Origin: Ruegeria arenilitoris | Lineage (GTDB): Bacteria; Pseudomonadota; Alphaproteobacteria; Rhodobacterales; Rhodobacteraceae | Direction: 5' to 3' | Length of the DNA: 64,000 bases | Assembly (NCBI RefSeq): GCF_013035425.1 | Contig: NZ_WQHX01000003.1 | Coordinates: 137,001 to 201,000 of the forward strand | Part shown: positions 57,861 to 64,000 of the stretch, one piece after another | Layout: each line of letters begins with the position of its first letter | How positions within the stretch are numbered: the first letter of the stretch is position 1 | Program-made: the position numbers and the translations under genes | Notes under the pieces: generated by a model | Told to the model about the DNA's origin: nothing | Databases searched by the model: none | Seen by the model: only the letters and a program-made list of their open reading frames with translations

Positions 57861-58229
57861 ATGATCCAGATGCAGACCAATCTGGATGTCGCTGACAACT
57901 CTGGCGCACGCCGAGTTCAGTGCATCAAGGTCCTGGGTGGTTCCAAGCGTAAATACGCTTCCGTTGGTGACGTTATCGTCGTCTCGGTGAAGGAAGCCAT
58001 CCCACGCGGTCGCGTAAAGAAAGGTGACGTCCGCAAGGCCGTCGTCGTACGCACCGCTAAAGAAGTCCGTCGCGAAGACGGTACTGCGATCCGTTTTGAT
58101 CGCAACGCCGCCGTCATCCTGAACAACAACAACGAGCCGATCGGTACCCGTATCTTTGGCCCCGTTGTTCGTGAATTGCGTGGCAAGAACTTCATGAAAA
58201 TCATCTCGCTTGCCCCGGAGGTGCTGTAA
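57861..58229 (+). CDS. rplN: 50S ribosomal protein L14
   Basis: A 122-residue uL14: [27 protein letters not shown] and [28 protein letters not shown]. First gene of the spc-type set, 77 bases after rpsQ; the gap has GGGAG-type SD sequence. Confidence 0.98.
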   Translation: MIQMQTNLDVADNSGARRVQCIKVLGGSKRKYASVGDVIVVSVKEAIPRGRVKKGDVRKAVVVRTAKEVRREDGTAIRFDRNAAVILNNNNEPIGTRIFGPVVRELRGKNFMKIISLAPEVL

Positions 58230-58231
58230 TC

Positions 58232-58543
58232 ATGGCTGCTAAACTCCGCAAAGGCGACAAAGTTGTCGTGTTGGCCGGTAAGGACAAGGGCAAAGAGGGA
58301 ACCATAACCTCTGTTGACCCAAAGGCCGGTAAGGCCGTTGTCGACGGTATCAACATTGCCATTCGCCACACACGCCAGACGCAGAACAGCCAAGGTGGCC
58401 GCCTTCCCAAGGCTTTGCCGATCGACTTGTCGAACCTGGCGCTGCTGGACAAGAACGGTAAAGCAACCCGCGTCGGTTTCCGCATGGAAGGCGAAAAGAA
58501 GGTTCGTTTTGCTAAGACAACGGGAGATGTAATCGATGCTTGA
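58232..58543 (+). CDS. rplX: 50S ribosomal protein L24
   Basis: A 103-residue uL24: [22 protein letters not shown] (KOW motif) and [23 protein letters not shown]. Overlaps rplE by eight bases. Confidence 0.98.
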   Translation: MAAKLRKGDKVVVLAGKDKGKEGTITSVDPKAGKAVVDGINIAIRHTRQTQNSQGGRLPKALPIDLSNLALLDKNGKATRVGFRMEGEKKVRFAKTTGDVIDA

Positions 58544-59096
58544 CACCGCAAACTACACCCCGCGCTTGAAAACTCAGTATGCCGAAACCATCCGTCCTGC
58601 TTTGAAAGAAGAGTTCGGTTACAAGAACGACATGCAGCTTCCCAAGCTGGAAAAAATTGTTCTGAACATCGGTTGTGGTGCTGAAGCCGTCAAAGACTCG
58701 AAAAAAGCGAAAGCTGCGGTCGAAGACTTGACGGCGATTGCTGGCCAGCAAGCTGTATCCACCAAGGCGAAAAAGTCGATCGCGGGTTTCCGCGTCCGCG
58801 AAGATATGCCGCTGGGTGCCAAGGTTACCCTGCGCGGCGACCGGATGTACGAGTTCCTGGATCGTCTAATTACCATCGCGATGCCGCGTGTTCGTGACTT
58901 CCGCGGTGTTAAGCCTTCTTTCGATGGTCGAGGCAACTTTGCCATGGGCATGAAAGAGCACATCGTTTTCCCTGAAATCGACTTCGACAAAGTCGACGAG
59001 GTCTGGGGCCTGGATATCGTAATTGCCACCACAGCGAAAACCGACGCTGAAGCAAAGGCACTGTTGAAGCATTTCAACATGCCGTTCAACGCATAA
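58536..59096 (+). CDS. rplE: 50S ribosomal protein L5
   Basis: A 186-residue uL5: [48 protein letters not shown] and [20 protein letters not shown]. Confidence 0.98.
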   Translation: MLDTANYTPRLKTQYAETIRPALKEEFGYKNDMQLPKLEKIVLNIGCGAEAVKDSKKAKAAVEDLTAIAGQQAVSTKAKKSIAGFRVREDMPLGAKVTLRGDRMYEFLDRLITIAMPRVRDFRGVKPSFDGRGNFAMGMKEHIVFPEIDFDKVDEVWGLDIVIATTAKTDAEAKALLKHFNMPFNA

Positions 59097-59115
59097 GCGC
59101 CGGGAGGATTGAGAC

Positions 59116-59421
59116 ATGGCTAAGAAAGCAATGATCGAACGCGAGAAAAAGCGCGAACGCCTGGTGGCCAAATACGCCGCAAAGCGTGCCGAGCTGAAAG
59201 AAATCGCTAATGACGAGAGCAAGCCGATGGAAGAGCGTTTCAAAGCGCGTCTGAAACTGGCGAAACTGCCGCGCAACAGCTCGGCTACCCGTCTGCACAA
59301 CCGCTGTCAGCTGACCGGTCGTCCCCACGCTTATTACCGTAAGCTTAAGGTCAGCCGTATCGCGCTGCGCGAGCTGGGTTCTGCTGGTCAGATCCCCGGC
59401 ATGGTGAAATCGAGCTGGTAA
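59116..59421 (+). CDS. rpsN: 30S ribosomal protein S14
   Basis: A 101-residue uS14 of the long, zinc-free type: [27 protein letters not shown] and [43 protein letters not shown] upstream. Confidence 0.98.
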   Translation: MAKKAMIEREKKRERLVAKYAAKRAELKEIANDESKPMEERFKARLKLAKLPRNSSATRLHNRCQLTGRPHAYYRKLKVSRIALRELGSAGQIPGMVKSSW

Positions 59422-59434
59422 GGGAGACATAGAT

Positions 59435-59827
59435 ATGAACGATCCTATCGGCGATATGCTCACCCGTATCCGCAATGCGCAAATGCGCGGAAAGTCCACT
59501 GTTTCTACCCCGGCTTCAAAGCTGCGCGGTTGGGTATTGGACGTGCTGGCGGACGAAGGTTATATCCGTGGCTATGAAAAGACGACCGGTGAAAACGGTC
59601 ATCCAGCCATCGAAATCAGCCTGAAATACTACGAAGGCACCCCTGTCATTCGCGAACTGAAGCGGGTTTCCAAGCCCGGTCGCCGTGTTTACATGGGCGT
59701 CAATGACATCCCGCAGGTCCGTCAGGGTCTGGGCGTGTCGATTGTCAGCACTCCGAAAGGTGTGATGTCGGACGCAAACGCTCGCTCCAACAATGTTGGC
59801 GGCGAAGTGCTCTGCACCGTCTTCTAA
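59435..59827 (+). CDS. rpsH: 30S ribosomal protein S8
   Basis: A 130-residue uS8: [28 protein letters not shown] and [31 protein letters not shown]. In E. coli S8 represses the spc operon. Confidence 0.98.
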   Translation: MNDPIGDMLTRIRNAQMRGKSTVSTPASKLRGWVLDVLADEGYIRGYEKTTGENGHPAIEISLKYYEGTPVIRELKRVSKPGRRVYMGVNDIPQVRQGLGVSIVSTPKGVMSDANARSNNVGGEVLCTVF

Positions 59828-59838
59828 GGAGGTCTGCA

Positions 59839-60372
59839 ATGTCTCGTATTGGTAAAAAACCGGTCGAGTTACCCAGCGGTGTTACCGCCACTGTGTCCGG
59901 CCAGACCATCGAAGTGAAGGGCCCGAAAGGCTCCCGCAGCTTCACCGCCACCGACGATGTAACGCTGTCAGTTGAAGACAACGTGGTCAAAATCGATCCG
60001 CGCGGCATGTCCAAGCGCGCGCGCCAACAGTGGGGCATGAGCCGCACTATGGTCGCAAATCTTGTTGAAGGCGTGACCAACGGCTTCAAGAAGGAACTTG
60101 AGATTCAGGGTGTTGGTTACCGGGCGCAGATGCAAGGCAATACCTTGAAGCTGAACCTTGGCTACAGCCACGACGTTGATTTCGTTGCTCCGGACGGCGT
60201 GACCATTACGGCACCGAAGCAAACCGAGATTGTTGTCGAAGGTATCGACCAACAACAAGTTGGTGAAGTTGCCGCAAAAATCCGCGATTGGCGCCGCCCC
60301 GAGCCGTATAAAGGCAAGGGCATCCGCTATAAGGGCGAGTTCATCTTCCGCAAGGAAGGCAAAAAGAAGTAA
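59839..60372 (+). CDS. rplF: 50S ribosomal protein L6
   Basis: A 177-residue uL6: [30 protein letters not shown] and [34 protein letters not shown] upstream. Confidence 0.98.
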   Translation: MSRIGKKPVELPSGVTATVSGQTIEVKGPKGSRSFTATDDVTLSVEDNVVKIDPRGMSKRARQQWGMSRTMVANLVEGVTNGFKKELEIQGVGYRAQMQGNTLKLNLGYSHDVDFVAPDGVTITAPKQTEIVVEGIDQQQVGEVAAKIRDWRRPEPYKGKGIRYKGEFIFRKEGKKK

Positions 60373-60383
60373 GGACGCAAACA

Positions 60384-60743
60384 ATGGCAAACAGCAAAAG
60401 AACCCTGTTTCTGAAGCGCCGCCTGCGCGTTCGGAACAAACTTCGCAAAGTCAACGCGGGTCGGCCGCGTCTGTCTGTGCATCGGTCAAACAAGAACATC
60501 TCCGTTCAGTTGATCGACGACGTACGTGGCGTGACGCTAGCCTCCGCCTCGACCCTGGAAAAAGATCTGGGTGTTGTTGGCAAGAACAACGTCGAAGCGG
60601 CCGCCAAAGTGGGCGCAGCGATCGCCGAGCGCGCCAAGAAAGCAGGCGTCGAAGAAGCCTATTTCGACCGTGGTGGCTTCCTGTTCCACGGCAAAGTGAA
60701 GGCTGTCGCCGACGCTGCGCGTGAAGGTGGTCTGAAGATCTAA
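60384..60743 (+). CDS. rplR: 50S ribosomal protein L18
   Basis: A 119-residue uL18 binding 5S r[37 protein letters not shown] and [26 protein letters not shown]. Confidence 0.98.
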   Translation: MANSKRTLFLKRRLRVRNKLRKVNAGRPRLSVHRSNKNISVQLIDDVRGVTLASASTLEKDLGVVGKNNVEAAAKVGAAIAERAKKAGVEEAYFDRGGFLFHGKVKAVADAAREGGLKI

Positions 60744-60858
60744 GACTTGCGGGCGGGTTTCGATCCGCCCCGATGATCCGGGGGCTTCGGCAGCAGTCGG
60801 GGCTCACTTGGATTGAATAAAACAGCGCTGATGCGCCTCTAGAGAAAAGGGATGCCAG

Positions 60859-61440
60859 ATGGCAGAACGTGAAAACCGTCGGGGCCGAGGCCGCGACCGT
60901 GAAGAAGCACCGGAATTTGCCGATCGACTGGTCGCAATCAACCGTGTGTCTAAAACCGTAAAAGGTGGTAAGCGCTTTGGCTTCGCCGCTCTGGTGGTGG
61001 TCGGCGATCAGAAAGGTCGTGTCGGCTTTGGCAAAGGGAAAGCGAAAGAAGTACCTGAAGCCATCCGCAAGGCCACTGAGCAGGCCAAGCGTCAGATGAT
61101 CCGTGTGCAACTGCGCGAAGGTCGGACTTTGCACCACGATATCGAAGGTCGTCATGGCGCCGGTAAAGTGGTTATGCGCACCGCACCTGAAGGAACCGGC
61201 ATCATCGCAGGTGGTCCGATGCGTGCTGTGTTCGAAATGCTGGGCGTCAAGGACGTTGTTTCCAAGTCGCTGGGGTCGCAAAACCCGTACAATATGATCC
61301 GCGCAACCATTAACGGTCTGCAAAAAGAGCAGAGCCCGCGTTCGGTTGCTGCGCGTCGTGGCAAAAAGGTTGCTGACATTCTGCCCAAGCGGGAAGATAC
61401 CCCGGCGGCCGAAGCACCTGCTGCTGAAGCTGAAGCGTAA
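60859..61440 (+). CDS. rpsE: 30S ribosomal protein S5
   Basis: A 193-residue uS5: [42 protein letters not shown] and an Ala/Glu-rich tail. A 115-base gap from rplR holds a GGGCGG/CCGCCC hairpin (60751-60770) without a T-run, so partial processing or termination is possible there. Confidence 0.98.
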   Translation: MAERENRRGRGRDREEAPEFADRLVAINRVSKTVKGGKRFGFAALVVVGDQKGRVGFGKGKAKEVPEAIRKATEQAKRQMIRVQLREGRTLHHDIEGRHGAGKVVMRTAPEGTGIIAGGPMRAVFEMLGVKDVVSKSLGSQNPYNMIRATINGLQKEQSPRSVAARRGKKVADILPKREDTPAAEAPAAEAEA

Positions 61441-61452
61441 GGAGAGCGACCC

Positions 61453-61641
61453 ATGGCAAAAACCATCGTCGTCAAGCAAATCGGTTCTCCGATCCGCCGT
61501 CCCGCCGAACAGCGTGCAACTCTGATCGGTCTGGGTCTGAACAAGATGCACAAGACCCGTGAGCTGGAAGATACACCTTCGGTCCGCGGCATGATCAACA
61601 AGATTCCACATCTGGTAGAGATCGTCGAAGAACGCGGTTGA
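61453..61641 (+). CDS. rpmD: 50S ribosomal protein L30
   Basis: A 62-residue uL30: [58 protein letters not shown]. Last gene before the RidA/DUF1127 insertion. Confidence 0.98.
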   Translation: MAKTIVVKQIGSPIRRPAEQRATLIGLGLNKMHKTRELEDTPSVRGMINKIPHLVEIVEERG

Positions 61642-61667
61642 TCGATTCAAAAACGAAATTCCAAAAA

Positions 61668-61698
61668 AGCGCCTCCGGTTCGGCCGGGGGCGCTTTTT
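61668..61698 (+). terminator. Terminator after rpmD
   Basis: Eleven-base stem (61668-61678 with 61684-61694, one G-U pair) followed by TTTTT. Closes the rpmC-rpmD block. Confidence 0.93.
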
Positions 61699-61764
61699 CG
61701 GTTTAAAATAAAGCCTGCTAAATGTTTTGGTTTCTTGTAAAAGTTAAAGACCCAGAACAGCGTG

Positions 61765-62130
61765 TTAGAGCGCTTCCGGCTTTTGTACTGCTATTACCAC
61801 GATCTCTATCAGCGTCACATCGTCACCAAGGTCGGCTCCGACGCATGCTCTTTGCGGCCAATTTTTAGACGCGCCAATCCACTCACACCAAATTTCGTCC
61901 ATGTCAGCCTTCATTTTCATGTCGCTCAGGTACACTGTTGCTTGTAGAAGCGCCTCTTTGTTGCTTCTTACTTCTGCGAGTTTTGCGTCAAGAAATTGTA
62001 AGCTGTTTCGAGTTTGCGCTTCGATCCCGCTGGCGGCGTTGGGGTCATAGGCAACAACGTAAGCAAGTCCATTGAAGGACACGGCATCGCTGCGCCCCTT
62101 TGCGTCACTGACAACGCGCTGAATTTTCAA
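61765..62130 (-). CDS. RidA-family protein
   Basis: A 121-residue protein on the opposite strand. SDAVSFNGLAYVVAYDP, LQATVYLSDMKMKADMDEIWCEWIG, PQRACVGADL (the substrate-binding Arg of RidA) and a VTLIEIVVIAV end identify the Rid/YjgF family, deaminases of reactive enamines. Start is TTG at 62130 with AAAGGG upstream; another TTG lies at 62181. It is inserted between rpmD and rplO. Confidence 0.82.
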   Translation of the reverse strand: MKIQRVVSDAKGRSDAVSFNGLAYVVAYDPNAASGIEAQTRNSLQFLDAKLAEVRSNKEALLQATVYLSDMKMKADMDEIWCEWIGASKNWPQRACVGADLGDDVTLIEIVVIAVQKPEAL

Positions 62131-62414
62131 ATCAAACCCTTTCAGAAGTTTTACGGCCGCAAAATCGCACACCCAAACCAAATACGCAGTGAATAACAGG
62201 ACTCAGGCGAACTGCAACAACCCAATCTAATCGCAATCCATAATCGATCGCCGATCATATCTTTTGTTGATTTGCCATTCACTCAATGCATATCGGCTAG
62301 ACCTAAAATATCGTTGTTAGCGTTACCTGCCGCACCTATCTGAGCTTTGTCCCCAAAGGAACACATAGAGAAAACACCGGGGAATACGCCCTGGTCAAAG
62401 TAAGGAATAGAGAA

Positions 62415-62630
62415 ATGGCACACACAACTGCACTAGCACATGGCGGTTTCAACCTGAGTGCGCGAATTGCGAAGTTTGTCGAAGGTTTGAAAGAAACTCG
62501 CACCAAGGCAATCGAGTACCACCGCACCTATAACGAGCTCCAACGCTTGTCCAACCGGGAACTGGATGACATTGGTTTGCGTAGGTGTGACATAGCAGAC
62601 ATCGCGCGCGAGCAGGTTTATTTCTCGTAA
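62415..62630 (+). CDS. DUF1127 small protein
   Basis: A 71-residue basic protein. The C-terminal YNELQRLSNRELDDIGLRRCDIADIAREQVYF is the DUF1127 (YjiS-like) signature. Relatives bind RNA and modulate sRNA turnover and phosphate or C1 metabolism in alphaproteobacteria. Lies before the rplO leader and probably has its own promoter. Confidence 0.87.
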   Translation: MAHTTALAHGGFNLSARIAKFVEGLKETRTKAIEYHRTYNELQRLSNRELDDIGLRRCDIADIAREQVYFS

Positions 62631-62672
62631 ATACAATGAAGCTGTATAGCGCTTTAATTTGGAACTGAAACT

Positions 62673-62692
62673 GAGGCGCCCTGTGGCGCCTC
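62673..62692 (+). terminator. Hairpin after the DUF1127 gene
   Basis: GAGGCGCC-CTGT-GGCGCCTC, a perfect eight-base stem 42 bases past the stop. The T-run is weak. Confidence 0.6.
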
Positions 62693-62879
62693 TGGTATTT
62701 GCGGGTTTGGCAACCACGAGATGGTTGCTGAATGTTTGAAATTTACAAGAAACCTTGCAACAGACGGCACGAAGCTGTATCGGGCTGCGGTGGCATTGTG
62801 TCCGCGAGAATCAAAATCAAAAAATGCCGTGTTTGGCCCATCACGCTTCGGGGGTCACATCCGGCCAAGGAGAAGCGAA

Positions 62880-63353
62880 ATGAAACTGCATGAATTGAGC
62901 GACAATCCCGGCGCCACACCAAAACGCACCCGCGTTGGCCGTGGTCCCGGTTCCGGCAAAGGTAAAATGGGTGGCCGTGGTATCAAAGGCCAGAAATCCC
63001 GGTCAGGTGTCGCCATCAATGGTTATGAAGGCGGCCAGATGCCGCTTTATCAGCGTCTGCCAAAGCGTGGCTTCAACAAGCCGAACCGGAAGGAATTTGC
63101 TGTAATCAACTTGGGCCTGATCCAGAAATTTGTCGACGCTGGCAAACTGGACGTCAAATCAGCAATTACCGAAGACGTTCTGATTGAGTCCGGGCTCGTA
63201 CGCCGCAAACTGGACGGTGTCCGGGTTCTGGCAAAGGGTGAAATCAACGCGAAGGTGAACCTGGAAGTGACCGGAGCTTCGAAATCTGCCGTTGAGGCAG
63301 TTGAAAAAGCGGGCGGTTCACTGAAAGTCACAAAAGCTGCTGCGGCAGAGTAA
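62880..63353 (+). CDS. rplO: 50S ribosomal protein L15
   Basis: A 157-residue uL15: [42 protein letters not shown] and [22 protein letters not shown]. The ATG at 62880 has AAGGAGAAGC upstream; an open frame extending back to 62721 is leader, not protein. Normally 3' to rpmD without a gap. Confidence 0.98.
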   Translation: MKLHELSDNPGATPKRTRVGRGPGSGKGKMGGRGIKGQKSRSGVAINGYEGGQMPLYQRLPKRGFNKPNRKEFAVINLGLIQKFVDAGKLDVKSAITEDVLIESGLVRRKLDGVRVLAKGEINAKVNLEVTGASKSAVEAVEKAGGSLKVTKAAAAE

Positions 63354-63405
63354 GCGCTTGTGAGTGGCGTCCGGGCCGCTTACATAGACTTCAGAGTTTT
63401 CCAAG

Positions 63406-63443
63406 ACGCCGCCCGAGCCGGAAAACGGTTCCGGGCGGCGTTT
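63406..63443 (+). terminator. Hairpin between rplO and secY
   Basis: Ten-base arms 63406-63415 and 63432-63441 with GCCG/CGGT further in, followed by only TTT. A terminator or attenuator 20 bases before the secY ATG. Confidence 0.65.
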
Positions 63444-63462
63444 ACATAAGAGAGACCGATTT

Positions 63463-64000
63463 ATGGTATCAGCAGCAGAACAAATGGCAGCCAACGCGAG
63501 CTGGTCTGCCCTTGGCAAAGCCACCGATCTGCGCAACCGCATCCTGTTCACGCTGGGATTGTTGATTGTCTACCGCCTTGGCACCTTCATTCCGGTACCT
63601 GGCATTGACGGGCAAGCTTTGCGCGAATTCATGGAGCAGGCGGGGCAGGGCATCGGCGGCATGGTTTCGATGTTTACCGGCGGGGCGCTTGGGCGGATGG
63701 GTATCTTTGCCCTTGGTATTATGCCCTACATTTCGGCTTCGATCATCGTGCAACTGCTGACTTCTATGGTTCCGGCCCTCGAACAACTCAAGAAAGAGGG
63801 CGAGCAAGGGCGCAAGAAAATCAACCAATACACGCGTTTTGGCACCGTAGCGTTGGCTACGGTCCAAGCCTACGGTTTGGCTGTCTCGCTGGAATCCGGC
63901 GATCTGGCCACCGATCCTGGGCTGTATTTCCGTTTCTCTACGATGATCACACTGGTCGGCGGCACAATGTTCCTGATGTGGTTGGGTGAGCAGATCACGG
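63463..64000 (+). CDS. secY: Preprotein translocase subunit SecY, C-terminus off the right edge
   Basis: About 179 codons are visible. [49 protein letters not shown] starts TM1; [15 protein letters not shown] is the second helix and the plug region lies in between; [19 protein letters not shown] and [20 protein letters not shown] follow. SecY forms the translocon pore. The frame runs off the right edge. Confidence 0.97.
   Translation, partial: MVSAAEQMAANASWSALGKATDLRNRILFTLGLLIVYRLGTFIPVPGIDGQALREFMEQAGQGIGGMVSMFTGGALGRMGIFALGIMPYISASIIVQLLTSMVPALEQLKKEGEQGRKKINQYTRFGTVALATVQAYGLAVSLESGDLATDPGLYFRFSTMITLVGGTMFLMWLGEQIT

Noticed and set aside
1..64000. tRNA, rRNA, CRISPR or insertion sequences
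   Set aside because: No cloverleaf-type TPsiC motif in a suitable context, no spaced repeat array and no transposase were found when reading the gaps; short RNAs could still be missed.

Overview
The window is a chromosomal segment of an alphaproteobacterium, almost certainly a Rhodobacterales (Roseobacter-group) species. The evidence is gene order and protein type: rpoZ-relA/spoT-pdxJ-acpS-lepB-rnc-era-recO; chvI-chvG-hprK-rapZ-EIIA-HPr divergent from pckA; a short HprK with only the kinase domain; a methylsuccinyl-CoA dehydrogenase-like enzyme; overlapping etfB-etfA; a CtrA-type box; and an S10/spc ribosomal cluster. I see no rRNA, tRNA, CRISPR array, transposase or integrase.

Positions 1-12 kb. 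A cobalamin-pathway PLP enzyme (cut by the left edge) is divergent from a small degenerate receiver protein that has a perfect TTAA-N7-TTAA box upstream. Next come a glutathionyl-hydroquinone reductase, a MalY-type aminotransferase, and a def - def-like - fmt formyl-group cluster followed by two small membrane proteins. A tightly overlapping minus-strand operon (ispH, DUF3429-like gene, methyltransferase, rnhA, TRIC-like channel) and a NYN nuclease-like gene divergent from folK complete this part.

Positions 12-27 kb. The housekeeping run is rpoZ, relA/spoT, DUF2062 gene, pdxJ, lysE-like, quinone reductase, acpS, lepB, rnc, era, DUF1491 gene, recO. Between the DUF1491 gene and recO lie an opposite-strand FkbM methyltransferase and a SemiSWEET-like gene broken by one amber codon. 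Two envelope proteins, the Mcd-like acyl-CoA dehydrogenase, a membrane protein and a small winged-helix protein follow on the minus strand.

Positions 27-44 kb. pckA is divergent from chvI-chvG-hprK-rapZ-EIIA(Man)-HPr-acyltransferase, a cell-envelope/carbon-status signalling cluster. Then come 3-hydroxybutyryl-CoA dehydrogenase, an uncharacterised gene, etfB-etfA, a PduO-type cobalamin adenosyltransferase with a HIG1-like protein, an SDR, an SH3b-like protein, and parC with a lipoprotein.

Positions 44-64 kb. tuf and the S10/spc ribosomal protein genes up to the start of secY. Ribosomal gene order is canonical, but the cluster is cut into blocks, most ending in a clear hairpin terminator, and non-ribosomal genes sit between blocks: an exported amidohydrolase between tuf and rpsJ, flanked by a displaced 28-codon copy of the tuf 3' end; a pentapeptide-repeat/alpha-beta-hydrolase fusion between rplW and rplB; a DUF1185-like protein, a TIGR02466-like 2OG-Fe(II) oxygenase and an unknown protein between rplP and rpmC; and a RidA-like gene plus a DUF1127 gene between rpmD and rplO. 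These intercalated cassettes, above all the tuf repeat and the rplW/rplB hydrolase, are the most unusual part of the window.
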